DNA of 64,000 bases from Diatrype stigma (Eukaryota; Ascomycota; Sordariomycetes; Xylariales; Diatrypaceae). The notes beneath the pieces are model-generated. The model was not told the origin of the DNA. It was given only the letters and a program-made list of their open reading frames with translations, and made no database searches. The stretch is from contig JAKJXP020000060.1 in assembly GCA_022225965.2 (NCBI GenBank), positions 186,001-250,000 of the forward strand, written 5' to 3'. Positions 43,074 through 53,732 of this stretch are shown here, one piece after another (within the stretch, counting starts at the first letter, position 1; the number at the start of each line of letters is the position of its first letter). Made by a program: the position numbers and the translations under genes.

Positions 43074-45265
43074 TCACGATTCATCCTCCGTGTCGGTGTT
43101 AGTGGCGCTCGTGTCACTTTCTTCCTCATCAGTAGCACTCTCGTCGTCCTCGTCTTCCGAATCATCCACGGCCTTCCTTGGCTTCGTGGGGCCGCCCTTG
43201 AGCGCACTCATTTGGCCAGCAATAGAATCTAGATATGAATTAGTACACACTTCGAAATATAGGATGGTTAATCCTGTAGTAGAGAACAATTAGATAAACA
43301 AAAGGAAGAGCATCACATACCCTCATCCGGCTCGCTGATCTCGTCCTCAGCTACGATAGCAGCGGCCTTGCTGGCATCTTCGACATTAAGTGTGACCTCC
43401 ATCTTCGTGTCGAAGCCGATATAGCTGTCACAGACGACGTGCATGACGAAGGTATACTTCCCGGGCTGTGGGGGCGCGGCAAACCCAGGGGCCTTCAGCG
43501 TCTGAACATGGAATGTAGGCTTCCCGTCTTCTGTCAAGATGGGCTTGTCGAACGCCATGAATGTGCACGGTGGAACAGCCATCTTGCCCTGCTTGCTGTC
43601 GGAGAGGAAGACGTGCCATTTGGGCAAGTGATCGCGAGCAAAATAGGGTGCGTACGCTATCGGCGGCTGCACGGGCTTCGTATCTTCCTTCTTCATCGTC
43701 TTTCCGCTAGCATCCTTGACCGCCTTCTTCTTGCCCAGGAGCGCATCCAGGTCGTCCTCCGCTGGATCGATATCCTCCAAGTCGAGTTCATCGATCTCGG
43801 GTACGTTAGTGCTCCCGGGTGGCACGAAGCGGCCCTTAATGACTAGAGTAACAAGAGAACCTGGGGTAATAACTCGTTCACCGGTAACCTTAAAGAAGGC
43901 TTTAGCTAGTCTGAGCTGAGGCAATTGTCGGGCAATATCGACGGCAGTCTTGTATTGTTCCTCGCTCAATAGGCCCTTGCCGACAGTGAGTGTTCTTCGC
44001 TGATCATCTGGTAGGTCCATAAATTGCTGTACTGTTGCGCCGACCTTGGAATCCCCTTCGATGGCCTTGACGACAGCTGGCGTAAAATGGGGAAGCTGGT
44101 AGAGTGGCGACGCTGCCGGCGGAAGAGCCTGGATAAGACGCTGACTCGTGAAGTAAGAAGCTAGAATAGGGCGCGTGTTGCCATATGCAACAGCAATCGC
44201 AGTGAAAGAATGGCAGAGAGATTGCGCAATGGGTGCAACGGCGAACTTGGCCTTGTTCAAGGCCGAGTCACCAAGATCTACACGGCCGAGGTAGGCCCAT
44301 AGAAGGGCAAGGACCTTTCTCCTAACGCCACTGTCCAAGTCCTCGAGTTTCTGCTTGTCCTTCTCAGACAAGCCGCCTGCATAAGGGGTGATCTCGCCTT
44401 TTGCTAATATCGTCGACTCGATCTTGGAAAGGCCGGACTCGGCCTTGTCTCCCTTCAGTAGGGTCGAGAATTCCTTGCCACTACTCAGCGCGGTGATGAG
44501 GCCTCCAACGTCGATGCTTTCCGAGTACTCGCGGAAGAGTCTGTTTGCGCTTTCGACTTGGACGCCTTCTCGAGTCACGCGCTGGGTACCATACCACCAG
44601 GATCCAACATAGTAAGGAAGTAGGACGCCTAGTAGGAGGCCGTATACAAGCACAACAAACTTGCCGTTACCCTCGGACACAATGAACTTGGGCAGGGCAA
44701 TGCCAATGCTGAAACCCTGCTTGCCATCGGGATGACCATACTGGATGTAGTTGTTACGGATCTCTTCGTCGGTAAGCGCCTGGTAGGCCTTTGTTAGATC
44801 CACCCAGGCGTTGTTCAGCGACTCGATTGTTTCGTTCTTTGCCGGATCTGGCCTGATCTTGTCGGGGTGAAACTTGCGACCGAGCTTCTTGTAGTGGGAC
44901 CTGATATCCTTCTCGGAGGCGGACTCGGAGATTCCCAGGATATCGTACGGGTTCCACACTTTGGTGACTGACCGTTGGGTGGTGATGATGAGGTAGAGCA
45001 TGCCGGCCATCACGGCCCAACCCAACAGGACGACGAGGAGGCGCTTGACCCTCCGCTGTGAGCGTTTCTGGGCATTTCGCTGTGACTGGATCAAATCGTC
45101 ATTTTGGGGCTTGTAGTCGGTTCGTATGCGCGGTGCGCTGGCGTGAGGATCAGAGGTGGGAGCTATTAGGCTATAGGTGAGAGGGACTGTGATAAAGAAC
45201 GATAAGGTGAAAATAAAGAACGGATAGAACTGGCCCTGCTCATCATACGAATAGTCCGAACTCAT
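43074..45265 (-). CDS. SEC63: ER translocation protein Sec63
   Basis: Two exons on the minus strand, 45265..43321 and 43228..43074, give 699 residues; the intron has a GTATGT donor and a CTAG acceptor. The N-terminus is lumenal or membrane (YPFFIFTLSFFITVPLTYSL), with a second helix near 75-95 (LLVVLLGWAVMAGMLYLI). A J domain follows at about 103-170 (NPYDILGISE, HPDK near 135), then a third helix near 200 (VVLVYGLLLGVLLPYYVG). The large C-terminal Brl-type region has the helical domain and an FN3-like end with WHVFLSDSKQGKMAVPP and GKYTFVMHVVCDSYIG. The second exon is an acidic tail (DDSEDEDDESATDEEESD). Sec63 recruits Kar2/BiP to the Sec61 channel through the lumenal J domain. Length fits the family (yeast 663). 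Confidence 0.96.
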
Positions 45266-46237
45266 CGTGTGTTGACAGTGCCCTACGAGTAGGGTCTTTC
45301 CTCACTCTCACTCTCACGCAATATCAAGATGGTCTGGTGTGTGTTGGGAGAAGAAAGGCATGCGTTGCGAACCCTGGCTGCGAATAAGGGAAGAAGGTGG
45401 TTCGGTAGGATTATAATTAGAAGCACGTGCAATAGGCCAAGTTGTCTCTAAGGAAATTGTAGCGTACCTGCCACAGAGTGCTGTAAAGATGTAATCGTGG
45501 CCTCCTAAGGTAAAAGGTGGAGCCTGCTGGTCTCCGATCCCGCCTTATCGATAAGGTTTACCCCTGCAGGTCCCTCATTGACAGGTTGCGTTCCGTGTAA
45601 GCATCCATCCAAAGAATGGATGTCTTTTGATAGAGCGATGCAACTGCCTTCCAGGTTGTAGCTCTGAGGAAGGTTCTATGTGTCGCGTCTGTAGCTTAAA
45701 ATGTTGGCAGTTGAACTAGAGCCGGTTTGGTCGGAATCTTTCACTTGTAAAACGAAAGATAAAGTACGAAGGTTCATAGACAATCAGACAATCCAGGCAA
45801 TTAAGGACTTGGGAGCTCTGGGCATTTAGACTTCACCCCGAACCCCACCCTGCTGTGTTACTTAAGGTTCTAGTATTGAATAATTGTACAATACGAGACG
45901 ATCCGACAGTTCTGACAGGTAAATGTACAGTTGCAAATGCTGAAGCATACCTCGAGATGCACTTCCAACCCTAACCTATGTCTTCATGATCGTATGAACT
46001 ATGAAGTAAGGGCTCGTCGCCTTGGTTTCCAACGAGCGAGACATTACACAGTATGACTATCCCTTCACACCCCCTTTCAGATCTATAGCGTCTTTTCCCA
46101 CATGGATGAAACTGCCTACAACGCCGTAGATCCTCGATCGATCTTATCCTACTACTATACTATACACTCGACATATCGTGGACTTTGTCGGATATAACAC
46201 CCACTGTACCCGGGGGGGCCTAAAGCATGCTAGACTC
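45266..46237. other. spacer, SEC63 promoter side
   Basis: About 1 kb between SEC63 and the isoprenylcysteine methyltransferase. TCACTCTCACTCTCACG repeats lie just upstream of SEC63 (45301-45316). No gene was recognised. Confidence 0.4.
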
Positions 46238-47293
46238 TCATCCGATGAAAGGCATCATGGTTGGCACCTTCTTCTTGTACTCGACGTAGTCGTCGCCGAA
46301 GAACCGGATGAGGTAGGCTTCCTCGTGCTTCACCCTCGACGAGAAGAACTTCCACAGGACGACTGTGTACGCGACCAAGCAGACGACATTGCCCAGGACG
46401 AGCTGGGTGCCAATGCCCCACCAGAAGAAGCCGAAATAAGACGGGTGACGCAGTTTGGCGTAGATGCCCGTGGTCACGAGGCTGTGGCTGTCGCGCTTCC
46501 GGTGCTGGACGATGTGGTTGAAGGACTGGCCCGCCTGGACCATGGCCGCGCTGCGGATGAACTGGCCGCCGACCACCAGCGCGAACCCCAGCAGCAGGAC
46601 GGCGTGGCCCGTGAAGTAGGGCGCCCACGACCGGTTGCCGAGCAGGCCGCCGGGGCACAGCAGCTTGGTCAGCAGGCACTCGAGCGAGGCGGCCGTGTGG
46701 GCGATGGCGTAGGCGGGCCAGTTGGCCGTCAGCAGGAAGGCCGCGACGGTGGCCTGCGGCGTGTTGTACTTGGCGGTGGTCCAGAACTCGAGGAAGTGGA
46801 AGGTGGAGAGCGCGCCGACGAAGAAGGGCAGGCGCCAGAGCGGCGACGACGTCAGCGCGAGCACGAGCACCATGGCGACGAGCGAGAGGGCGAGGGCGGC
46901 GCCGAGGCCGAAGGCGCGCAGCGCGATGCCCTCGAGCGACTTGGGCTGCCCCGGGAAGTACGGCTTGTCGGGCGACGTGTTCTGTTCCCGCGCCTGCGCG
47001 ACGGGGCTGAGCAGGGGCAGCAGGTTGTCAGCGGTCTTGTCCGAGGCGCGCGTGTTGATGGCCAGGTGGGCGAGCGAGCGCCGCCGGCTGCTGAACCCCG
47101 TCGCCCACGACACGTCCTCCTCGTCCTCGTTCGGCTCGTGCAGGAGCGGCACGAAGCTGCGGATGGGCGTGAGGCCCGGCGGCGACGAGGATGAGGGAGG
47201 GGGCGGAGGAGGCGGGGGCGGCGAGGATGGGGGCGAGGAGGACGACGGGGGTGTGTCTGCTGAAGTGGACATCTCGGTGGACGACAGGGCCAT
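46238..47293 (-). CDS. STE14: protein-S-isoprenylcysteine O-methyltransferase (Ste14/ICMT)
   Basis: Single exon of 351 residues on the minus strand. Residues 1-80 are Ser/Pro-rich and probably disordered, an extension compared with yeast Ste14 (239). Hydrophobic helices follow, then the conserved YFTGHAVLLLGFALVVGGQF helix pair. The C-terminal methyltransferase core has SFNHIVQHRKRDSHSLVTTG, YAKLRHPSYFGFFWWGIGTQ, and finally HEEAYLIRFFGDDYVEYKKK with VPTMMPFIG. The RHPSYFGFFWW and EE...F...Y...V motifs bind S-adenosylmethionine and the prenyl-Cys substrate. The enzyme acts in the ER membrane and methylates the C-terminal prenylcysteine of CaaX proteins such as Ras and a-factor-like pheromones. 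Confidence 0.94.
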   Translation of the reverse strand: MALSSTEMSTSADTPPSSSSPPSSPPPPPPPPPSSSSPPGLTPIRSFVPLLHEPNEDEEDVSWATGFSSRRRSLAHLAINTRASDKTADNLLPLLSPVAQAREQNTSPDKPYFPGQPKSLEGIALRAFGLGAALALSLVAMVLVLALTSSPLWRLPFFVGALSTFHFLEFWTTAKYNTPQATVAAFLLTANWPAYAIAHTAASLECLLTKLLCPGGLLGNRSWAPYFTGHAVLLLGFALVVGGQFIRSAAMVQAGQSFNHIVQHRKRDSHSLVTTGIYAKLRHPSYFGFFWWGIGTQLVLGNVVCLVAYTVVLWKFFSSRVKHEEAYLIRFFGDDYVEYKKKVPTMMPFIG

Positions 47294-48281
47294 AGTATAT
47301 TACTACTATGACTGGGGTGTATGGAAAGCACGAGTAGTATACCCGGATGTAGAGAGAGCCGAATGGATTGTTGAAGCAGCTGCAACAAGAGGGCAAGGCA
47401 AGGACGAGCGGATTGGCGCCAATGATGTCGAGGATGATGGCTGGGTGAATAGGAGGTATAACAGCATAGATGAGAAAGCCACGGACTCACCTATCCGGCG
47501 GCGACCAAGTCCCCTCGTCGCTCATTGTGAACAATGTGCTGCGACTTTGTTGGGTCCTGAAGTCTTCGCGTAGCAAGCAAACAAAGAGTGAGAGAAGGAT
47601 CACCTGGTGATATCTCCCATGGCCGGTATTTCTTTTGTTTGCGCAACGCTTTCTTTTGTTCACTCGTTCACTGTTGGAAGAAAGCAGTGGGTTGCTGAGG
47701 TCGTTGGCAGGAAGCGCGGGTTGGTTAAAAGATGGTAGGCAGCTGATAGGTACTCCCTAGGTACCTACTGCTATAGCGGATAATTAGTGGGGACCGTTTA
47801 GGTTGCCGCAAACGGACGCACTAGGAGCTCCCGAACAGCTACAAATGTAGGGAACGTTCGGAGGTACCAACAACCAACATGACGTAACGCTCGTAGAGTG
47901 CCTGTCATGCCGTCGGATGAGCCCGAGTGTCCATGCTATAGAGAAGGTAAAATGCCAAGGTACGTATGTAGGTATGCAACGAGTGTTACGACCTATGAAC
48001 CAGCCTACATGGTCAAGTATCTACCTCGTATAATAGACAATCTGGATATACAGCTCCATGCATGTGTGCAGTGCAGCTCAGGGGGTAAGCTTAGGGGGTA
48101 AGCTTATGACTCCGCAGACTTGCATTAGTAAGTCCCGTCTTGTACTCCTCTCCATGGCTTCAGGATATCAGGACACCTATCAGGTAGTCAAATAAACATT
48201 AGTTATAAGTAAAAAGCTACGTATCAAGCAAATACCCAGCGGTAGTTTGACATATTATACAGATTTTATCAGTTTCCGGCA
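47294..48281. other. divergent intergenic region
   Basis: About 1 kb between the methyltransferase and the acetyltransferase. A GTGAGT string on the minus strand near 47490 could be the donor of a 5' UTR intron of the methyltransferase. A 13-bp tandem duplication lies at 48081-48106. No gene was recognised. Confidence 0.4.
48081..48106. repeat. 13-bp direct tandem duplication
   Basis: GGGGGTAAGCTTA occurs twice in immediate succession, about 175 bp upstream of the acetyltransferase start. It looks like a simple slippage duplication. Confidence 0.8.
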
Positions 48282-49113
48282 ATGGATTTGCGCAAGCTTG
48301 ACCCAGAAGAAAACAGGCGTCGTATGAGAAACGGGCAGCTCTACTTCGCCTTCGCCCCTGACCTTATCGCCGATCGGAGACGGTGCAGCGCTGCTCTCAA
48401 AGCATTCAATGACGCCGGAGACGTGGACCGCCGGAGACTCGTAGAGTTATTTCAGGCGTGAGTAGCGGGTGTCCGATCACCCCATCCAACAGCCCAGTGA
48501 ACCCTCCCCTCTGATTCGTCATCTATAGAATCCAAGCCGATACCACGCCGCTCCCACCAGTGGCACCTACCCCAGAGGAAGATGAAGACTTATTCGCCAA
48601 CTCTGTGTGGTGTGACGGCCCGATCAAGATGGATTACGGGTACAATGTCAAGTATGCCCGTGTTGCTTTGACGATCCTCTAGCTAGCTGCCTGCTGATCG
48701 ATCCCACAAGGTTCGGAGAGAACGTCTACGTAAACTCCAACTCCACATGGATTGACACGTGTCTCATAACCGTAGGATCCCGAACCTTGATCGGCCCAAA
48801 CTGTTCGTTCTACTCCGGCACCCATCCGACGGATGCTAAGGTTCGAAATGGCACCAAAGGCCCCGAGGGTGGAGCCCCGATTACCATTGGCGAGGACTGT
48901 TGGTTTGGCGGGAACTGTATCGTGCTTGCTGGAGTGACTATCGGCCGCGGAAGTACTATCGGAGCGGGTAGCGTGGTGACGAAGGATATCCCCTCCAACG
49001 TCGTTGCAGTTGGTAACCCGGCGAGAGTATTGAGGCAGACGACCGAGGTCCCCGCAGACCAACTGCCGCCGGGTTATAAGCCGTACGGTAACAGCGACTC
49101 CAGTTCTCCGTAG
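48282..49113 (+). CDS. hexapeptide-repeat O-acetyltransferase (maltose/NodL type)
   Basis: Three exons, 48282..48457, 48529..48651 and 48711..49113, give 233 residues; donors are GTGAGT and GTATGC. The N-terminal Mac helix region contains MRNGQLYFAFAPDLIADRRR. The left-handed beta-helix runs from about residue 95 (GYNVKFGENVYVNSNSTWID) through RTLIGPNCSFYSGTHPTD, with the catalytic His of the SGTHP motif, and ITIGEDCWFGGNCIVLAGVT to GAGSVVTKDIPSNVVAVGNP. This family transfers acetyl from acetyl-CoA to sugars or small thiols/glycosides; fungal substrates are mostly unknown. Its stop is six bases from the stop of the convergent membrane-protein gene, so the transcripts probably overlap at their 3' ends. 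Confidence 0.9.
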
Positions 49114-49119
49114 ACTGTC

Positions 49120-49684
49120 TCACAAGCCACCTTGTATGGTAAAAGACGAGACAATAAGCACCAGGACATTGATCCAGGCCCAGATGAACGGGATCCAAGT
49201 AGACATTCCATAGCATCCGGCAGTATAGACAGCGCCGAGTCTGCGACGACAGTCAATATTAAATGCATCGCTGCTCAGGCATGAGGACCGGTACACTTAC
49301 ACCACTCCGACTACACTGCCAGCGAGCGCGCCTTCAATCCCAGCGATCAAGCCATAGACGATAGGGACAGCCCAGATGTATTTCCACGTCGACCGTCTCT
49401 TCCCAACCTGCATAAACACCGCGGCGGCAGCTGCACCGAAGTAGAAGATAGCATATAGTATCAGAGTCCAAGTCGCAGTGAACCGCCAGGAGTCCCATAG
49501 AGTATAAATGGCGAAGCTTTCATCTTGCGGAGGCCAGTATAGGAGCGGGAACCGCGGGTTTTGGTAGCCGGCAGGAGGATAGTCGGGGCAATTAACGCTG
49601 CATGAAGGCGAATAAGTTAGCAGCCGACATGGAATCTTGGGTGTCTTGCGTTCAGGTCGGCGATTGGGCTTACCGTATGCCCAT
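49120..49684 (-). CDS. small multi-pass membrane protein, TMEM170-like
   Basis: Three exons on the minus strand, 49684..49674, 49597..49301 and 49240..49120, give 142 residues. The first coding exon has only 11 nt (M-G-I-R split), followed by a 76-nt intron (GTAAGC to GCAG). The second intron is 60 nt (GTAAGT to GCAG), and the three exons stay in phase. The sequence starts with a polar block (NCPDYPPAGYQNPRFPLLYW) and an acidic stretch. Helices follow near residues 48-70 (FTATWTLILYAIFYFGAAAA), 82-105 (YIWAVPIVYGLIAGIEGALA), about 108-118 and 122-140 (WINVLVLIVSSFTIQGG, preceded by WIPFIWA). The order and the KYIW...P...G...G pattern resemble TMEM170 proteins, linked in animals to ER shape and the nuclear envelope. 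The frame upstream of the ATG is also open, so an earlier start is possible. The splice model is good; the family call is tentative. Confidence 0.65.
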
Positions 49685-50191
49685 CAGGGCTACATATAGG
49701 ATATTCGTTCGAGGGATGCACAGCAGATTTTTAGGACGCTGAAAGTCTCGATTCCTTGACGCGGGTTGTAATAAGATGTCGCATTCCACGATCTCGAGTC
49801 TCCTTCTCCCTGGCCAATACAAAGGGACCTAAGCCGGTACCTGTAGCTGTACACAGCTCGCACTTGGCTTGATTAAACCTAGCTCGGCCGTCCCTTAGTT
49901 CGAGGTTGTTTAGGAGGTCTCCACTGACGGAAAGTGACGTCGAACCTCGGCAAAACACGTTCGGTTGGTGCCGACGATGTGCAAGCACCCCGTGCTGTAC
50001 CTACCAGTTACCTACCTGTTATACCTTAGGTACCTAGACGTGCCTACCTCACACCTACATATAAATGAACACCCGCTAGATTCAAACGCCCACGACGACA
50101 GCAACGACGACGACAAGAACAACTACGACGAAGACGGCGAGGACGATGCGATGAAGGGGAAGTCAAAACACACACCACGCTGATAACGACA
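49685..50191. other. short divergent promoter region with upstream ATGs
   Basis: About 500 bp between the TMEM170-like gene and the PEX8-like gene. CTTAGGTACCTAG and TACCTACCT strings lie at about 50002-50050. Two short upstream frames precede the PEX8-like ATG: 50065-50079 (four codons) and 50151-50183 (ten codons, stopping eight bases before the main ATG). Whether they are in the mRNA is unknown. Confidence 0.4.
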
Positions 50192-52444
50192 ATGCCAGCC
50201 GATCGAATGTTAGCGACCGTCCTGCGGGCCTACCAGGACCCGCCCAACGCAGCGCAGACCGACGCCATCTTCGGGACGACGGCGACGCTGCTATCGTCTC
50301 TCAACAACCCGCTCAACCTCTCGCTCCTGACCTCGCACTTCCTGACCGCGCGCGCCATATGGCAGCCCTCCCCCGTCCTCGACGACAACGGCCTGCAGAC
50401 CTGCCTGCGCATCATCAGCGTCTACAACACGGCGGCCTCCCACGTGCGCCGGAACGAGATCGAGAACAGCGCCAACGCCCACGCCCACGCAGCCGGCGGC
50501 GGCAAGGGGGGGCCGCAGCAGCAGCAGTTCCCGCCGACCGTGGCAGTGGGCAGCGGCGTGTCGAGCGAGGAATGGGCGCGCGCGGTCGCCAAGGGCGCCG
50601 ACGACCGGTCGGCCCGGTGGCAGCACTGCCTCGTCCTGACGGGCGTGCTGATGGGCATGGAGGGCGAGGAGAGGAGGACGCTGTCCCGCAGCCTCCGGTG
50701 GACGCTCGCGCAGGCCGTCGTGACGGCCGCGAACCTCGCGCTCGAGGACCCGGCCCGCTCCGGGCCCCTGGGGAGCGGCGCCGTGGTGCTGGCGCTGACG
50801 TACGCGTTCCCCCTGCTGTCGGACTACGTGAAGCGGTCGCTTGACTGCGACGCGCTCCTGCCGGCCATCGTCTGGTCCATGACGGGACACGAAGGGTTCC
50901 AGCGCGGGGAGTTCCTTCGCGCGATCGCCGGCGATGCTGCGCCGGAGCGGAACGTGTGGTGGCCGGCGAATTCGCCCTCGATGGTGCGGCTTCAGCATCT
51001 CGTCACTCGGCCACTGGTCCAGAATATGGGCCCGTTAACGCGGCTGGCCGATTTCGCCATCCAGCATGCCAAGAATCCAAACATCGTTCTTGAAATCCAT
51101 GATGAGCTCCTGACTTTCACGGCGGAGTTACTAGAGAAATGGGAACTATGTCCACTATCCGGCATAGATCTATCTACCGAAATGACGATCTTGCCTCCTG
51201 ACGTACTCCAAGGCCCTTGGGGGACATTATGGCAGCTCTTAAAGAAGATCATGTATACCGTCGTCGCAGCGCTGCAGCCCATCTTACGCCGCGCGTTGCT
51301 AGATCCTTACATGCGGCATGACTTCCTAGCGCCAGCTATAGCCTCGAAGACTCTACATGCCCTGCGGAACCTAGCTTTCGTATCTTCCCGGCAGAACGCC
51401 GGCTCCTTCCAGGTGTACACCTTCACCTATCTCACCTCCCTCGACATCATCACACGATACCCAGACGCCTGCGTCGCCTTCCTCGAAGACACGCTCCCGC
51501 CAGCAGCAACGACGCAGAGCCCGCAGACACCACCTCCCCTCGCCCAGGCACTCACCCTCTTCTACCTCAACACGGCCGAGCACCTCCCCCTCTCGGTCCC
51601 CACACCCGCCTGCGAGACCTTGATGATCGGCCCCGCCGCGGCGCTCCTCGCGCCAACGTCGTGGCTCACGCAAGTTCAGCAATCACAGTCACGACCACCC
51701 CAACCGCCAGCCCCAGCCCTCGCCCTCGAGCTCTTCGAAGCAGCGCACTCGTGCGTGCTCTCGGCGCTGTCGTGCCCGGAACAGCACGGCGCCCTGACGG
51801 CCCCGCTCGTGCCCTTCTACGTCGACGCGCTGCTCGCGTCGTTCCCCGCGCGCGTCGCCCCGCGCCAGTTCCGCCTCGCCTTCCGCACCGTCGCCCAGGT
51901 CGTCAGCCCGCCCTTCCCCATCGCCGCCTCCCACCCGGACCTCGGCGAGACCCTGCTCGAGATGCTGCTCGGCCGGGCCACCACGCCTCCCGGCGAGGGG
52001 GGCGCCTCGACTGCTCCCCTCGACGACCATCGCCACGGAGACGGGCAAGCGGATCACGAAGAGGAGGTGCAAGCCCCCCCCTCCCTGCTCTCGGAGCAGA
52101 CCACCCTCCTCCTCGCCCTCGTCGACGCCATCCCCTACCTGGCCCCGCCGGCCGTCGCCCCGTGGCTGACGCGCGCCGCGGCCGCGCTCCGCGCCGTCCC
52201 CGACCCCGCCATGCGCGATGTCGTCCGCCGCCGCCTCTGGGACGTCCTGGCTGCCGGCGAGCTCGACGTCGAGCGCGCCGCTGTCGGCGTGGCGTGGTGG
52301 GGCGTCGGCGGCGGGAGGGAGATGGTGTTGTTCGGCGATAGTGATGGTAATAGGGGAAGTGGCGGTGGAAGGGAGGAGTTCATGATGAGCGGTGCGTTGG
52401 GTGGTGCTGGGGCGGGGGAGGAGAAGGAGAGGAGCATGCTGTGA
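50192..52444 (+). CDS. PEX8-like peroxin (peroxisome matrix-protein import)
   Basis: Single exon of 750 residues. The N-terminus (ADRMLATVLRAYQDPPNAAQ, then ATLLSSLNNPLNLSLLTSHF) and the helical-repeat character resemble Pex8 proteins of filamentous fungi. The rest includes LVLTGVLMGMEGEERRTLSR, LLDPYMRHDFLAP and RVAPRQFRLAFRTVAQVVSP. In yeasts Pex8 is a peroxisomal, intralumenal membrane-associated protein that bridges docking and RING complexes and helps unload the PTS1 receptor. The last three residues are SML, close to but not the classic PTS1 pattern; many Pex8 proteins carry a PTS1. A His/Gly/Gln low-complexity insert lies near residue 100, and the last 60 residues are Gly/Glu-rich. The family assignment rests on remembered N-terminal similarity, not on an alignment. 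Confidence 0.6.
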   Translation: MPADRMLATVLRAYQDPPNAAQTDAIFGTTATLLSSLNNPLNLSLLTSHFLTARAIWQPSPVLDDNGLQTCLRIISVYNTAASHVRRNEIENSANAHAHAAGGGKGGPQQQQFPPTVAVGSGVSSEEWARAVAKGADDRSARWQHCLVLTGVLMGMEGEERRTLSRSLRWTLAQAVVTAANLALEDPARSGPLGSGAVVLALTYAFPLLSDYVKRSLDCDALLPAIVWSMTGHEGFQRGEFLRAIAGDAAPERNVWWPANSPSMVRLQHLVTRPLVQNMGPLTRLADFAIQHAKNPNIVLEIHDELLTFTAELLEKWELCPLSGIDLSTEMTILPPDVLQGPWGTLWQLLKKIMYTVVAALQPILRRALLDPYMRHDFLAPAIASKTLHALRNLAFVSSRQNAGSFQVYTFTYLTSLDIITRYPDACVAFLEDTLPPAATTQSPQTPPPLAQALTLFYLNTAEHLPLSVPTPACETLMIGPAAALLAPTSWLTQVQQSQSRPPQPPAPALALELFEAAHSCVLSALSCPEQHGALTAPLVPFYVDALLASFPARVAPRQFRLAFRTVAQVVSPPFPIAASHPDLGETLLEMLLGRATTPPGEGGASTAPLDDHRHGDGQADHEEEVQAPPSLLSEQTTLLLALVDAIPYLAPPAVAPWLTRAAAALRAVPDPAMRDVVRRRLWDVLAAGELDVERAAVGVAWWGVGGGREMVLFGDSDGNRGSGGGREEFMMSGALGGAGAGEEKERSML

Positions 52445-53732
52445 GTTTTTGTAGTGAGTAACGTGAGCAAGCGAGCGGGTGAACCTGCAGATGGATAATT
52501 AATGATGTGTGTGTGGTGTAAGAGTGAAGAGGCGGGATTACTAGGTACGATGGAACGAAGGAGAAAGCATCGGCGAGTTTGTCATCATGTTTCAAGAATG
52601 GTCAAGGGTAGGCGGGCGTTGATGGATAGTACCTACCGACTTACATGTCTACCTACTCACTTAGATATAAGAGCCAAAGGCGATACTTAATGAAGCAAAG
52701 CATGTTATATATAAAGTTGTTATATACGCACACCTTTAATATGCAAAGCAAGACGTCATAAAAATTACACGGCAAGCCTTTTCAAAGGAGCTCGCTCATG
52801 TAATCTAGAGTGTTACACCCCCTACCTTACTTCGATAAGTGTGCCTAATTAACTCAGGGGTTGCTTACTAAGTATTTACGAATGTAGGACGGATGGGATT
52901 AGGTATATTCCTCGACGGTAGGTGGGCAGGCACACACGTACCAAATACATATATCTCAATGCGCAGACGCAATTACCGGGCTACATGTACGTGAATGCAT
53001 GAACAGGGCGGCTGGGGACAGCATGAATTGCCTGACTGTACTGTTGATTTCACATATACATATTGGAGCCAGCAAGCAGGTGGTCAACACACTCGTTAGG
53101 AAAGTGGACGTTTACTCGCTAATCAGCTAAAGAAGGGGATAGATAATCAAGCAAGCAAGCAGGCAATTTGGCAATGAATCCCGTGAGCTACCTTGTTGTA
53201 ACCAAGCCCCTCGGGTTTCTTATCAAGATTTCAATACAACTTTGCTCGTTCACCCATCCATGCATTGCTATGCTGTTCCGTTCCGTTCCGTAGCCCGTCG
53301 GCGCGCCGTTCCAGCGACGATTACTCTGCCAAAAGCCATATTGCTGTCGGGGATGCTAGGTAAGTAGGTAGGTAAGTACATGTGATAATAAAGAAGCCTC
53401 ATGTTAAGCCCGTTGATGTTGTGCCCCCAACGCCTTGCCATACACATATACAATGATGCCAAACAAAAAAGAAGGTAATACGCTGATGTGTGTAGCACAC
53501 ACATTGCGGTAAGCCGGTATTGATCCCTAAGCCCCAAAACTGACCGGAGAGAAATGCCGTATATGCAACCGTGCTATGAGTCCTCCCCCGCCTCTATCCT
53601 TCTAATGCCTAACACATAATGCCAACTTCGCTTCTCGCGTATATGTCGATTGTGTTCTATAACAGTGCCATATGCTATCAGCCCATGCCATTGTTCATAG
53701 AATCTGACGTCTTATCTCCCTCGGCATCCCGC
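52445..53732. other. spacer between converging genes
   Basis: About 1.3 kb, AT-rich in places (52690-52760). CAAGCAAGCAAGCAGG repeats lie near 53150 and TAAGTAGGTAGGTAAGTA near 53361. No gene was recognised. Confidence 0.4.
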
